In this document: positions 17,108 to 24,315 of the stretch, in pieces | Layout of the letters: every line of letters begins with the position of its first letter | How positions within the stretch are numbered: the stretch's first letter is position 1 | NCBI GenBank assembly: GCA_024641705.1 | Contig: JAHECO010000038.1 | Location: 1-36,609, forward strand | Source of the DNA: Candidatus Kryptoniota bacterium | GTDB lineage: Bacteria > Bacteroidota > Ignavibacteria > Kryptoniales > JAKASW01 | Direction of reading: 5' to 3' | DNA length: 36,609 bases | The notes under the pieces: model-generated | Databases searched by the model: none | Told to the model about the DNA's origin: nothing | Seen by the model: the letters and a program-made list of their open reading frames with translations, nothing else | Position numbers and translations under genes: made by a program

Positions 17108-18048
17108 CTCCGAGGTTCTTCTCCTCCCCGCGCAAGAACGGTGCCCGTCTTTGGACCGCGTTCGCCGTAAACATTAATCAACAGAACCCCTCCGAGGATC
17201 ATTGCCGAGCCAAGCAGAATCCCGGAAGGAAATTTCTCTCCGAGCACCAACGCACCCGATCCTATCGCCAGAAGCGGCGTTATGAACGAGGTCATCGAGA
17301 GAAGGACCACGCTTATATGTTTGAGCAGATAGAAGTAAATGACAAACGCCACGACCGAGCCAAAGACGGCAAGGTATAAGATCGCAAGGACGGTCGATAA
17401 GTTGAAGACCAGAGTGCTCCAGTCTTCAATGAAGAAACTTGTGCCCAGCAGAGTCACAGCGCCAAGACCCATCGGAATAAGGTTAATGAAAACCGGATCT
17501 ATATGGTAGCCATACTTCTTGACACTGACCGCCACGACGGCATTAAGGAAGGCGCTTGCGACGACTGCCAATACGCCTGCAGCCGCACCCAGGGAACCAA
17601 CCTTGAGATCTCCCCCGAAGATTACGACCAGCCCTGAGAAACCGAGAAGTATGCCGAAGACTCTCCAGAAAGAGAGCTCTTCGGTCTTCAGGAAAAGTCT
17701 TGAAAGTATGGCGGCAAAGAAAGGCATCACCGCGAACGTCACGGCCGTCAATCCCGACGTGATTCTCCCTTCGGCCCAGTAAACCAGACCGTACGGCACG
17801 CTGAACGAACCCAGTCCGACAAGCAGAAGAAAAATTGTTTCCTTGAGATCGAACCGGTATCTGTAATTTCTGAATTTCAGGATCGCAAGGATGAGTAGAG
17901 AGGCGATCACGAACCTTATTCCAGCGCTGAAAAACGGAGGGAGGGTAAAGATCGAAAACTTGATCGCGAGCCAGGTCGTCCCCCATATGACGCATATCAG
18001 GATGTAACCGAGCACCAGCTTCATGCTGTCCGGCGTTGAAGATGTCAT
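17104..18048 (-). CDS. EamA family (DMT superfamily) transporter
   Basis: A 314-residue inner-membrane protein with ten hydrophobic segments in two EamA repeats (about residues 12-143 and 158-293). It shows the typical CVIWGTTWLAIKFS start of the first repeat and VFGSVVAFVIYFYLLKHIS in the second, followed by a short basic tail. DMT carriers export amino acids or other small metabolites; the substrate here is unknown. It overlaps the M1 peptidase start by 4 nt and begins 4 nt after the PAP2 gene stop, so it is part of the same transcript. Confidence 0.88.
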   Translation of the reverse strand: MTSSTPDSMKLVLGYILICVIWGTTWLAIKFSIFTLPPFFSAGIRFVIASLLILAILKFRNYRYRFDLKETIFLLLVGLGSFSVPYGLVYWAEGRITSGLTAVTFAVMPFFAAILSRLFLKTEELSFWRVFGILLGFSGLVVIFGGDLKVGSLGAAAGVLAVVASAFLNAVVAVSVKKYGYHIDPVFINLIPMGLGAVTLLGTSFFIEDWSTLVFNLSTVLAILYLAVFGSVVAFVIYFYLLKHISVVLLSMTSFITPLLAIGSGALVLGEKFPSGILLGSAMILGGVLLINVYGERGPKTGTVLARGGEEPRR

Positions 18049-18052
18049 CTTC

Positions 18053-18775
18053 TCAGAAAGTGATTCTCAAATTTATGAGTGTTGGGGCGGCGCTGAGCTG
18101 AATACCCATGTCGTCACCCAAAACCTTCTCGCGAAGCTTCGTAATTTGCGGGGCCAGCATGTGGATCGCAAAAGCCGATGCGGTTCCGAGGAAAGCACCT
18201 GCCAGTACGTCGCTTGGGTAGTGGAGACCGAGATAAATACGTCCATAGCCAACAAAGGCGGCCCAGGCATAAGCCGGGATGTACACGTACGGCTTGGGGT
18301 ACCGAAGGGTGAGTGCGGTCGCGATCGCGAACGCTGCCGTGGTATGTCCCGAAGGCATTGAGTACTTGTCGGCACTGTCCAGGTGGCCGGTATGGACTCC
18401 TGTAAGAGCGACATAGGGCCTCTCGCGTTTCACGATGAAATTCTTTATCGGGTAGTAGAGGACATATGCCAGAGCTTCAGTCACACCGACAATCACGCCG
18501 GTGTCGAAGGTGTATGCATCCTTCTCTGCAAGGCCGACGCCGCCGAAAACAAGCGGAGTGGCAATGGCAATCGGGAGCACGAGGTTGTCGTTCGTCCCGA
18601 CGGATGCGTCCAGGAACCCTGAGCGCGAGTCGTTGACACTCCTGAAAAGGCTGACGTCCCAGGAGGGTGGCTGGGCTTGGGCTAATGTCGGTATGAGTAA
18701 CAGGAATGAACAAAAAAAGGCGGCCACCGTGGACATGCCAAGTTGCCGCCTGTAAAGGTCATTATCGATTTTCAT
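18053..18775 (-). CDS. PAP2 superfamily phosphatase (membrane or periplasmic)
   Basis: A 240-residue phosphatidic acid phosphatase type 2 family protein. The N-terminal segment (about 12-34) is a signal peptide or anchor ending in AQAQ. The three active-site motifs are KNFIVKRERP (residues 111-120, one residue longer than the usual spacing), PSGHTTA (141-147, catalytic His144) and GRIYLGLHYPSD (Arg179, His185, Asp189). Likely substrates are lipid phosphates such as undecaprenyl diphosphate or phosphatidate. Its ATG overlaps the lytic transglycosylase stop by one base (TAATG), so both may act in peptidoglycan or lipid-carrier turnover. Confidence 0.9.
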   Translation of the reverse strand: MKIDNDLYRRQLGMSTVAAFFCSFLLLIPTLAQAQPPSWDVSLFRSVNDSRSGFLDASVGTNDNLVLPIAIATPLVFGGVGLAEKDAYTFDTGVIVGVTEALAYVLYYPIKNFIVKRERPYVALTGVHTGHLDSADKYSMPSGHTTAAFAIATALTLRYPKPYVYIPAYAWAAFVGYGRIYLGLHYPSDVLAGAFLGTASAFAIHMLAPQITKLREKVLGDDMGIQLSAAPTLINLRITF

Positions 18776-19497
18776 TACCTCTGGAGAACATTCCCGTAAA
18801 TATTGTAATAGTGCATCACATTTTCAACGTAGCTGAGCGTTTGGTCATACTCACCGAAATAGCCCGAAGTGGGCTTACCTGCACTCCAGATGTGTCTGTG
18901 AAGAGGGGCATATCTCGCAGAAAGCAGCGGGAGAGCCGACTTTACCGCGACCCAGGAATTGGGTTTGTCCCCCAGGAACTGGGCCACCGTCTGCGCGTCC
19001 TCAACGCGTGTGTAACCGCAATTGTACGCGGCAACGGCCAACTCCACCCTGTTCTTCCCTTCGGCTTCCGGGAAGTCTCTGATCATATCCCTCAGATGAA
19101 TCACTCCGAGCCTGAGGTTCATGTACGGATCCGAGATATCGTCGATATTGTGGAGAGACGCCAGTTGAAGCCCGGTGGACGGCATTATCTGCATGAATCC
19201 CTCCGCCCCCCTGTATGAGACAGCGCCCGGGTCGAATGCAGACTCCTGACGGAGAACAGCCAGGACCAGGCGCCAGTCGACTCCATAAGTGTTGCTGACG
19301 TTCCGAAGCCCCTTACCGTATTCTGTCAAAAATATGTAGGTTTGACGGTCCAATTTGGGGATGGAATTCTCTGGAATAACGCTGCTACTGTATGAATAAC
19401 GGGCAGCATCGGATTCACTAGTAACGAGAATGGCTATCCCAACAAAAACCACGGCGACCAACCGGATAATCAGACCGCGATTGAGTGGTCTATTCAT
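18775..19497 (-). CDS. Lytic murein transglycosylase, SLT domain
   Basis: A cell-wall hydrolase that cleaves the MurNAc-GlcNAc bond with formation of 1,6-anhydro-MurNAc. The N-terminus carries a signal anchor (about residues 8-27). The SLT goose-type lysozyme fold follows, with RQESAFDPGAVS containing the catalytic Glu (residue 85), GFMQIMPSTG, and AVAAYNCGYTRVED. Two ATGs are adjacent (19500 and 19497). AGGAGG is only 1 nt from the first and 4 nt from the second, so I prefer 19497. It heads a five-gene run and is preceded by a long structured leader with its own promoter, which suggests separate post-transcriptional control of this operon. Confidence 0.9.
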   Translation of the reverse strand: MNRPLNRGLIIRLVAVVFVGIAILVTSESDAARYSYSSSVIPENSIPKLDRQTYIFLTEYGKGLRNVSNTYGVDWRLVLAVLRQESAFDPGAVSYRGAEGFMQIMPSTGLQLASLHNIDDISDPYMNLRLGVIHLRDMIRDFPEAEGKNRVELAVAAYNCGYTRVEDAQTVAQFLGDKPNSWVAVKSALPLLSARYAPLHRHIWSAGKPTSGYFGEYDQTLSYVENVMHYYNIYGNVLQR

Positions 19498-19500
19498 CAT

Positions 19501-19672
19501 TCCTCCTAAGCATGTTCGCGATACTCAGCGTTCGCCGTCCGGAGGGTCTCTACGGACAGCCCATCATTCCCTTATGTTTCTATCGGGGTGCCTCAGACGG
19601 TTCAGTTAGTCTGTCACCCCACCTTAGGTAACTGGATCAACACTCTCCCTGTTCCCGATCTTGGGAACTGCT
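19501..19672 (-). promoter_or_regulatory. Structured 5' leader of the lytic transglycosylase operon (candidate riboswitch or cis-regulatory RNA)
   Basis: Between the predicted transcription start near 19672 and the ribosome binding site, the minus-strand RNA can form three stable hairpins. P1 is 19651-19656 with 19663-19668 (6 bp, 6-nt loop). P2 is 19585-19590 with 19615-19620 (6 bp) plus 19594-19598 with 19609-19613 (5 bp) and a 10-nt loop. P3 is 19537-19541 with 19553-19557 plus 19542-19544 with 19548-19550. The P2 loop (19603-19608) is complementary over 6 nt to 19629-19634, a possible pseudoknot. The layout resembles metabolite-sensing leaders of cell-wall hydrolase genes, but I find no match to the ydaO c-di-AMP or GEMM c-di-GMP consensus that I can recall. 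Confidence 0.5.
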
Positions 19673-19678
19673 CCTTAT

Positions 19679-19707
19679 ATGTTAAATCAATTCATCAAAT
19701 TCGCCAA
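19679..19707 (-). promoter_or_regulatory. Sigma70-like promoter of the lytic transglycosylase operon
   Basis: On the minus strand, TTGGCG (19702-19707) and TAACAT (19679-19684) are separated by exactly 17 nt. Transcription would begin near 19672, immediately before the first hairpin of the structured leader. The -35 hexamer is half of a perfect inverted repeat (19702-19708 with 19715-19721) that could be an operator. Confidence 0.5.
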
Positions 19708-19896
19708 ACATTTTTTTGGCGGAAATTGTCGATTGTCACACAGCCAATCGAAAATGACTTGATTTTGGGAATTCCTCAACGAGGAAATTTGGAGTTGACC
19801 GGCCGAATTCTGTTGAAGTGTGCCGACGCCCACCAGTTCGGCCCAAATTCAAACAAAAATGCCACTTCTTACCCCCCTGCAGTCGCAGTCCGAACG
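19708..19896. other. Hairpin-rich intergenic segment between two minus-strand operons
   Basis: No gene is supported here. Several inverted repeats follow one another: 19702-19708/19715-19721 (7 bp), 19729-19735/19745-19751 (7 bp, 9-nt loop), 19772-19777/19781-19786 (6 bp, 3-nt loop) and 19801-19807/19837-19843 (7 bp, long loop). One or more may end transcription of the block that finishes at 19897, although none has a good T-run on the minus strand. Confidence 0.4.
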
Positions 19897-20088
19897 CTAC
19901 TTGTCCTTGGCATCGGCATACTTGTCGAAGATCTCGCGCAGTCTCTTCATCGAGATAGAGTCGAGGTCCTCATCGTCCTTGTCCCGTTTAACATACATAT
20001 CGTAGTCATAACGGTCTTTTGGAAGCATTTTCGAGGTTTTGTACCTCAAGGCGGCGATCATCTTCCTCTGGTCTGCCAGCGTGGTCAT
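19897..20088 (-). CDS. Small highly charged protein of unknown function
   Basis: A 63-residue protein rich in Lys, Arg and Asp with no hydrophobic segment and no recognised domain. Its ATG overlaps the stop of the upstream GlmU-like gene as ATGA, which is good evidence that it is translated. The region MYVKRDKDDEDLDSISMKR is strongly charged and the rest is probably helical. The coupling suggests it works with, or is made in proportion to, the uridyltransferase. It could also be a remnant of a longer protein. Confidence 0.6.
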   Translation of the reverse strand: MTTLADQRKMIAALRYKTSKMLPKDRYDYDMYVKRDKDDEDLDSISMKRLREIFDKYADAKDK

Positions 20089-20864
20089 AACAAGCCCCCG
20101 AAGACGTTCACGTTTGACTTAAGCGCGCTCTCTGCCTCCTTGAGTTGGTCGACCGTATTCACTCCCCTGATTTCGTCAAAGTGCTTTGCCAAAACGGCAC
20201 TCACCCTCATGCCATGGTGGACAAAGTACCCGAACACGTCTGTGAGGTAGTACTCATGCTGCGAGTTCTCGGGGGTTATGTGGTGAAGGGCGTCAAAGAG
20301 CTCCTTGCGCTTGAAGACATATATTCCTGAGTTAATCTCGCTGACTCTCTTCTCTTCCTCCGAAGCATCCTTGTGTTCGACTATCCTGTCCACTGAACCG
20401 TCCGACAGCCTGACGATTCTGCCATACCCCGTCGGGTCATCGACGTCTGCGGTCAGAACGGTCATGGCTGCGCCGGTCCTGTGATGCGAATTCACGAGGT
20501 TTTGCATTGTCTTCTGCGTCAATAGCGGAACATCCCCCGAAAGGACGAGCACATCCCCGTCGAAGCCCTTCAGAAGCTCCTCAGTCTGCATGACCGCATG
20601 ACCGGTGCCGAGCTGTTCAGCCTGGATGGCAAATGTCACGGCCTTACCGTAGACCCCCTCCAGGTGATCAATAACCATCTCGCGTTTGAAACCGACTATT
20701 ACGATAACGGGGGTGCTCCCGAGGTTGATGGCCAAATCCACGACATGGTCGACCATCGGCTTGCCGTTGACCTTGTGCATCACCTTGGGTATTTCGGCAT
20801 TGAGCATCCTCTTCCCCTTGCCCGCAGCCATCACTACTGTCATGAAAGGCACGGAACTCATCAT
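20085..20864 (-). CDS. GlmU-like UDP-N-acetylglucosamine pyrophosphorylase domain, lacking the acetyltransferase half
   Basis: A 259-residue nucleotidyltransferase matching the N-terminal half of GlmU, which makes UDP-GlcNAc from UTP and GlcNAc-1-phosphate. The NTP-binding loop is VMAAGKGKRM with Lys27 in EIPKVMHKV. The nucleotide and metal site shows EQLGTGHAVMQT and LSGDVPLLT, and later come DDPTGYGRIVR, NSGIYVF and HEYYLTDVF. Bifunctional GlmU is about 450 residues with a C-terminal left-handed beta-helix; here the frame ends before that domain and is followed by a 63-residue gene. The acetylation step must be encoded elsewhere, or the substrate differs. The start overlaps the panD stop (TGATG), with AAGGA upstream. 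Confidence 0.85.
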   Translation of the reverse strand: MMSSVPFMTVVMAAGKGKRMLNAEIPKVMHKVNGKPMVDHVVDLAINLGSTPVIVIVGFKREMVIDHLEGVYGKAVTFAIQAEQLGTGHAVMQTEELLKGFDGDVLVLSGDVPLLTQKTMQNLVNSHHRTGAAMTVLTADVDDPTGYGRIVRLSDGSVDRIVEHKDASEEEKRVSEINSGIYVFKRKELFDALHHITPENSQHEYYLTDVFGYFVHHGMRVSAVLAKHFDEIRGVNTVDQLKEAESALKSNVNVFGGLL

Positions 20865-21253
20865 CAGTCCTTTTTTCCGGCGTCTTCGAGATGGCCTTTC
20901 AGAACCTGTTTCACTCTGTTCTTCTCGTCTACGAGAACGACCGTCGGCTCGTAGCTGGCCGCTTCCCCTTCTTCAAACTCGGCATAAGAAATCACTATTA
21001 TCTCGTCCCCGACGGACCCCAGCCTTGCCGCCGGTCCGTTAAGGCAGATGACCCCGGTCCCTGCCCCTCCCGGAATAATGTATGTTTCGAACCGCTGTCC
21101 ATTGTTGACGTTGACCACCTGTACCTTCTCGTACGGAAGTATGCCGGATGCTTTGAGAAGATCTGTGTCCACCGTCAGGCTCCCCTCGTAGTAGAGTTCA
21201 GCTTCGGTGACGCGGGCTCTGTGAATCTTAGATTTGCATAACGTAATGATCAA
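20864..21253 (-). CDS. panD: Aspartate 1-decarboxylase, pyruvoyl-dependent (proenzyme)
   Basis: Makes beta-alanine from aspartate for pantothenate and CoA. The 129-residue proenzyme begins with [20 protein letters not shown]. Self-cleavage occurs between Gly24 and Ser25 to create the pyruvoyl group; Lys9 and Tyr22 of the usual active-site region are also visible. The segment [19 protein letters not shown] carries the conserved NGAAA-like turn. It is coupled to the downstream GlmU-like gene by a TGATG overlap. About 180 nt of non-coding sequence separates it from the upstream carbamoyltransferase gene. Confidence 0.96.
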   Translation of the reverse strand: MIITLCKSKIHRARVTEAELYYEGSLTVDTDLLKASGILPYEKVQVVNVNNGQRFETYIIPGGAGTGVICLNGPAARLGSVGDEIIVISYAEFEEGEAASYEPTVVLVDEKNRVKQVLKGHLEDAGKKD

Positions 21254-21435
21254 GTAAACTCCAGGAATCTGTTAATTCTGATTCGGTTGACGGGACAAGT
21301 TACCAACCCGGGTCAACCTTTTCAAGGAATTGGAGACGTACGTCGACACGTGCCGTCCGAATGTTTGAAGAAGGTCGGAGGAGCGGATCAACATTTGCCC
21401 GAACCGATTTGCCTCCGTACGCGCCCGCCGGCTCC

Positions 21436-22344
21436 TCAGCCTTCCAGGACAGAGGCAAGAAGAGCCATGCGCACCAGTATTCCGTTCCTGGTCTGCCGGA
21501 AGTAAGCCGCCCGGGGGTCGGCGTCGACTTCGGGCGATATTTCATTTGCCCTCGGAAGCGGATGCATGACAATTGACTTCTTCGGGAGATACCTCATCAG
21601 CGGGCCGTCCATGTAGAAATGAGTCGGGTCGACTCCTTCTCTTTGCACCGGTTCCAGCCTCGTCATGTAAACGACATCCACCTCGTTTATAATTTTTCTG
21701 AGGTCCTCTTCCTCGGTAAACCACACTTCGTGATGCTGCAAGTAATCGATTATATCCTGCTTCATTTGAAGTGCCTTGGGGGCAATGAAATAGAGCTTGA
21801 CGCGATCGAACTTGCCCAGCAGGTATGCGAGTGATCTCACCGTGCGCCCGTCCGCGAGGTTGCCGACCATAGCTATCCTGACGCCGTCGATTGTCTTGAT
21901 TTCCCTGTGTATCGTATAAAGATCGAGGAGCGCCTGCGTAGGATGCTGTCCGCCTTTACCGTCTCCGGCGTTTATCACCGGGATACTCGAGACTGCCGCT
22001 GCTCTCGCCGCGCCCCCTACCTCGTTATGCCGGATTACGATGACATCCGAGTAATTGTTTACAACCCGGACCGTATCCTCAAGAGTTTCGCCGTGCATGA
22101 CCGAGGAGAACTGATTTGCGCTCTCCGTCGCCAGGATTTTTCCGCCGAGCCTGGCCATGGCCGATTCGAATGAGAACCGCGTGCGAGTAGAGTGTTCGTA
22201 GAAGAGCAACGCCATTATCCTGTTGCTGTAGTCTCCCGTCCCGCCGCGCGCCACGATGTGCTCCATGCTGTCTGCAAGGTTGAACAACTCCATGAGCGTC
22301 GGGACAGTGAACTGCTGCGACTCGATGACATGATGTAGCTTCAT
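21436..22344 (-). CDS. pyrB: Aspartate carbamoyltransferase-like protein with His at the catalytic Lys84 position
   Basis: A 302-residue carbamoyltransferase closest to PyrB, which joins carbamoyl phosphate and aspartate in pyrimidine synthesis. The carbamoyl phosphate motif STRTRFSFESA (Ser52-Arg56) and HPTQALLDLYTI are intact. The aspartate side shows GRTVRSL (E. coli Arg167 equivalent), MTRLEPVQRE (Arg229) and MHPLPRANEI. The mobile 80s loop, which supplies a catalytic Lys to the neighbouring active site, reads SSVMHGETLEDT, with His84 in place of Lys84. The ATG follows the carbamate kinase stop by one nt. It may be an ordinary ATCase variant or a paralogue with another acceptor. No pyrI is nearby. 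Confidence 0.8.
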   Translation of the reverse strand: MKLHHVIESQQFTVPTLMELFNLADSMEHIVARGGTGDYSNRIMALLFYEHSTRTRFSFESAMARLGGKILATESANQFSSVMHGETLEDTVRVVNNYSDVIVIRHNEVGGAARAAAVSSIPVINAGDGKGGQHPTQALLDLYTIHREIKTIDGVRIAMVGNLADGRTVRSLAYLLGKFDRVKLYFIAPKALQMKQDIIDYLQHHEVWFTEEEDLRKIINEVDVVYMTRLEPVQREGVDPTHFYMDGPLMRYLPKKSIVMHPLPRANEISPEVDADPRAAYFRQTRNGILVRMALLASVLEG

Positions 22345-22345
22345 A

Positions 22346-23290
22346 TCAGTCCCCCTTCCTTATGTGAGTACCGAATTCGCCTTTGACAGCTTCTGCAAGA
22401 TGATAAGGACTCGTGATGATCACCTCTTCACCGCCGCGAGCCAGGAATTCCACTGCCGACTCGATCTTGGGACGCATGCTTCCCGGCGGGAACTGTCCTT
22501 CTCTCAGATGCTCAACGACCTTGCCGGCGGTGACATCCCTGAGGGCGGCCTGATCCGTCCTTTTGAAATTGATGTAGACGCAATCCACGGCCGTGGAAAT
22601 GATCATGCGTTTTAGTCCCAGCTCGACCGCGAGGAGCGAGGAGCTCAGGTCCTTGTCTATCACCGCCTCGATCCCGGTCAGACGACCGTCCTCAGCAACC
22701 ACCGGTATTCCGCCACCCCCCACCGCAATCACGATGATATCGTCCTCCACGCATCTTCGTATTGCGTCGATCTCGACTATTGAGACCGGCCGCGGTGAGG
22801 GGACGACACGCCGATAGCCCCGTGCAGCATCTTCACTTATATCCCATCCCAGCTCGTCCCGCCTTCGCTCTGCATCCTCTTTATGATAAAACGGTCCGAC
22901 CGGTTTGACCGGGTCCTGGAAAGCCGGATCGTGTTTGTCGACCTTGACCTGGGTGACGATGGCAGCTATCGGGGTATTTATGCCGCGCTCCCGCAACTCG
23001 GAGCGGATGGCGTTTTGAAGGATATATCCGATTTCCCCCTGAGTAGCGGCCACGCACACATCCAGCGGCTGCGTGTATGTCTGAGACGAACCGGACTCCG
23101 ACCGAAGGAGTTGCGATCCGACCTGCGGGCCGTTGCCGTGTGTGATGACGAGACGGTAACCCATGCCGGCAAGATCCGCGATGTGGGACGCGGTCACGCG
23201 GGCGTTCTCGATCTGCTCGTCGACCGTGCCCCGCTGACCTGCCCGGATCAGCGAGTTCCCGCCAATTGCGACCAGAACCGCCTCTTTCAC
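22346..23290 (-). CDS. arcC: Carbamate kinase
   Basis: A 314-residue amino acid kinase family enzyme that interconverts carbamoyl phosphate plus ADP with ammonia, CO2 and ATP. Characteristic stretches are VAIGGNSLIRAGQ at the N-terminus, ITHGNGPQVGSQLLRSE, PVKPVGPFYHKEDAERR (carbamate kinase-specific), AVGGGGIPVV and VIDKDLSSSLLAVEL. The start is GTG at 23290 with AAAGGGGTG upstream, 4 nt after the OTC stop. It lies between two different carbamoyltransferases. Arginine deiminase (arcA) is absent, so this is not the standard arc operon. Confidence 0.95.
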   Translation of the reverse strand: MKEAVLVAIGGNSLIRAGQRGTVDEQIENARVTASHIADLAGMGYRLVITHGNGPQVGSQLLRSESGSSQTYTQPLDVCVAATQGEIGYILQNAIRSELRERGINTPIAAIVTQVKVDKHDPAFQDPVKPVGPFYHKEDAERRRDELGWDISEDAARGYRRVVPSPRPVSIVEIDAIRRCVEDDIIVIAVGGGGIPVVAEDGRLTGIEAVIDKDLSSSLLAVELGLKRMIISTAVDCVYINFKRTDQAALRDVTAGKVVEHLREGQFPPGSMRPKIESAVEFLARGGEEVIITSPYHLAEAVKGEFGTHIRKGD

Positions 23291-23294
23291 ATTT

Positions 23295-24212
23295 TCACCC
23301 CTTTATAAGGGTATAGACAATTGCCTTCTGTGAGTGCAGCCTGTTCTCCGCCTCGTCCCAGACGACCGACTGCTTCGAGTCGATGACATCGTCGGTGACT
23401 TCCTCACCGCGATGGGCGGGAAGACAGTGCATGAATATCGCCGACTTCTTCGCCTGCTTCATGAGCTGCCTGTTGACCTGGAAACCCTGGAAAGCCTTGA
23501 GCTTTTCCTCTTTTTCGTTTTCCTGGCCCATGCTGACCCATACATCAGTATAGATGACGTCGGCATCACGTACCCCTTCGGCCGGATCGTGAACCAACTC
23601 TACCGAAGCGCCGGTCGCTTTAGCCTCTTTCCGGGAAATCCTCACGACCTCAGAAGGCGGTTCGTAACCTTCGGGGGTAGTCGCGACGAAATTCATTCCG
23701 ATCTTCGCCGCCATCAGCATGAGCGAGTTGCATACGTTGTTGCCGTCGCCGACGAAGACGAATTTCTTCCTCTTGAGATTCCCGAGATGCTCCGCTGCCG
23801 TGAGGAAGTCGCCCACAGCCTGGCAGGGATGCTCGTAATCGGTAAGCGCGTTGACGACGGGTATCTTCATGTACCTTCCCATATCCACGCAGGACTGGTG
23901 CGCGTAAGTCCTGACTACGACCGCATCCATCCATCTCTCGAGGTTCTTGGACACATCGTAGATGCTTTCGCGCTTTCCGAGGTTGATATCGGACTGCGTA
24001 AGATACACCGAATGTCCGCCGAGCTGGTAGATGCCGACGTCGAAAGTGACGTGGGTACGCAGGGATTGCTTTTCAAAGATCAGTGCGACCGACTTGCCGC
24101 TCAGGGAATTCTTGTATCTCGACGGGCGCGCCTTCATGTCCGCCGACAAATCCAGAATCTTCTTCAATTCCTTCGACGACCAATCCGCTATGCTGAGGAA
24201 ATCTCTCTTCAT
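23295..24212 (-). CDS. argF: Ornithine carbamoyltransferase
   Basis: A 305-residue enzyme that interconverts ornithine plus carbamoyl phosphate with citrulline. The ornithine-binding motif DVWVSMGQE and the catalytic HCLPAHRGEEV are canonical, and YEHPCQAVGDFLT binds carbamoyl phosphate. The phosphate motif reads SLRTHVTFD (residues 50-58) rather than STRTRxSFE; the Thr-to-Leu change occurs in some OTCs as far as I recall, but His after SLRT is less usual. I start at ATG 24212, which has AAAGGAG 9 nt upstream; the frame extends further to a TTG at 24263. Together with the adjacent carbamate kinase it could run in the catabolic direction. Confidence 0.93.
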   Translation of the reverse strand: MKRDFLSIADWSSKELKKILDLSADMKARPSRYKNSLSGKSVALIFEKQSLRTHVTFDVGIYQLGGHSVYLTQSDINLGKRESIYDVSKNLERWMDAVVVRTYAHQSCVDMGRYMKIPVVNALTDYEHPCQAVGDFLTAAEHLGNLKRKKFVFVGDGNNVCNSLMLMAAKIGMNFVATTPEGYEPPSEVVRISRKEAKATGASVELVHDPAEGVRDADVIYTDVWVSMGQENEKEEKLKAFQGFQVNRQLMKQAKKSAIFMHCLPAHRGEEVTDDVIDSKQSVVWDEAENRLHSQKAIVYTLIKG

Positions 24213-24315
24213 CAAATTTTCTCCTTTAGAACACAAGACGAAACAAAACCGGGTCCAAATCATTTAAATCGCAGGACATCAACGGGCAGTTAATCCTTGC
24301 TGACCTGGACTGAAC

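Noticed and set aside
19501-19672. Leader as a known ydaO (c-di-AMP) or GEMM (c-di-GMP) riboswitch
   Set aside because: The conserved words of both classes as I remember them are missing; only gene context points to them, so I list it as unassigned.
19588-20250. Long plus-strand frame across the leader region and the GlmU-like gene
   Set aside because: It is antisense to supported genes for much of its length, lacks a ribosome binding site and has no recognisable domain.
21254-21435. Possible small gene or riboswitch between the carbamoyltransferase and panD genes
   Set aside because: Only a weak 7-bp repeat with a loop of over 40 nt was found, and the open frames there have no start signals.
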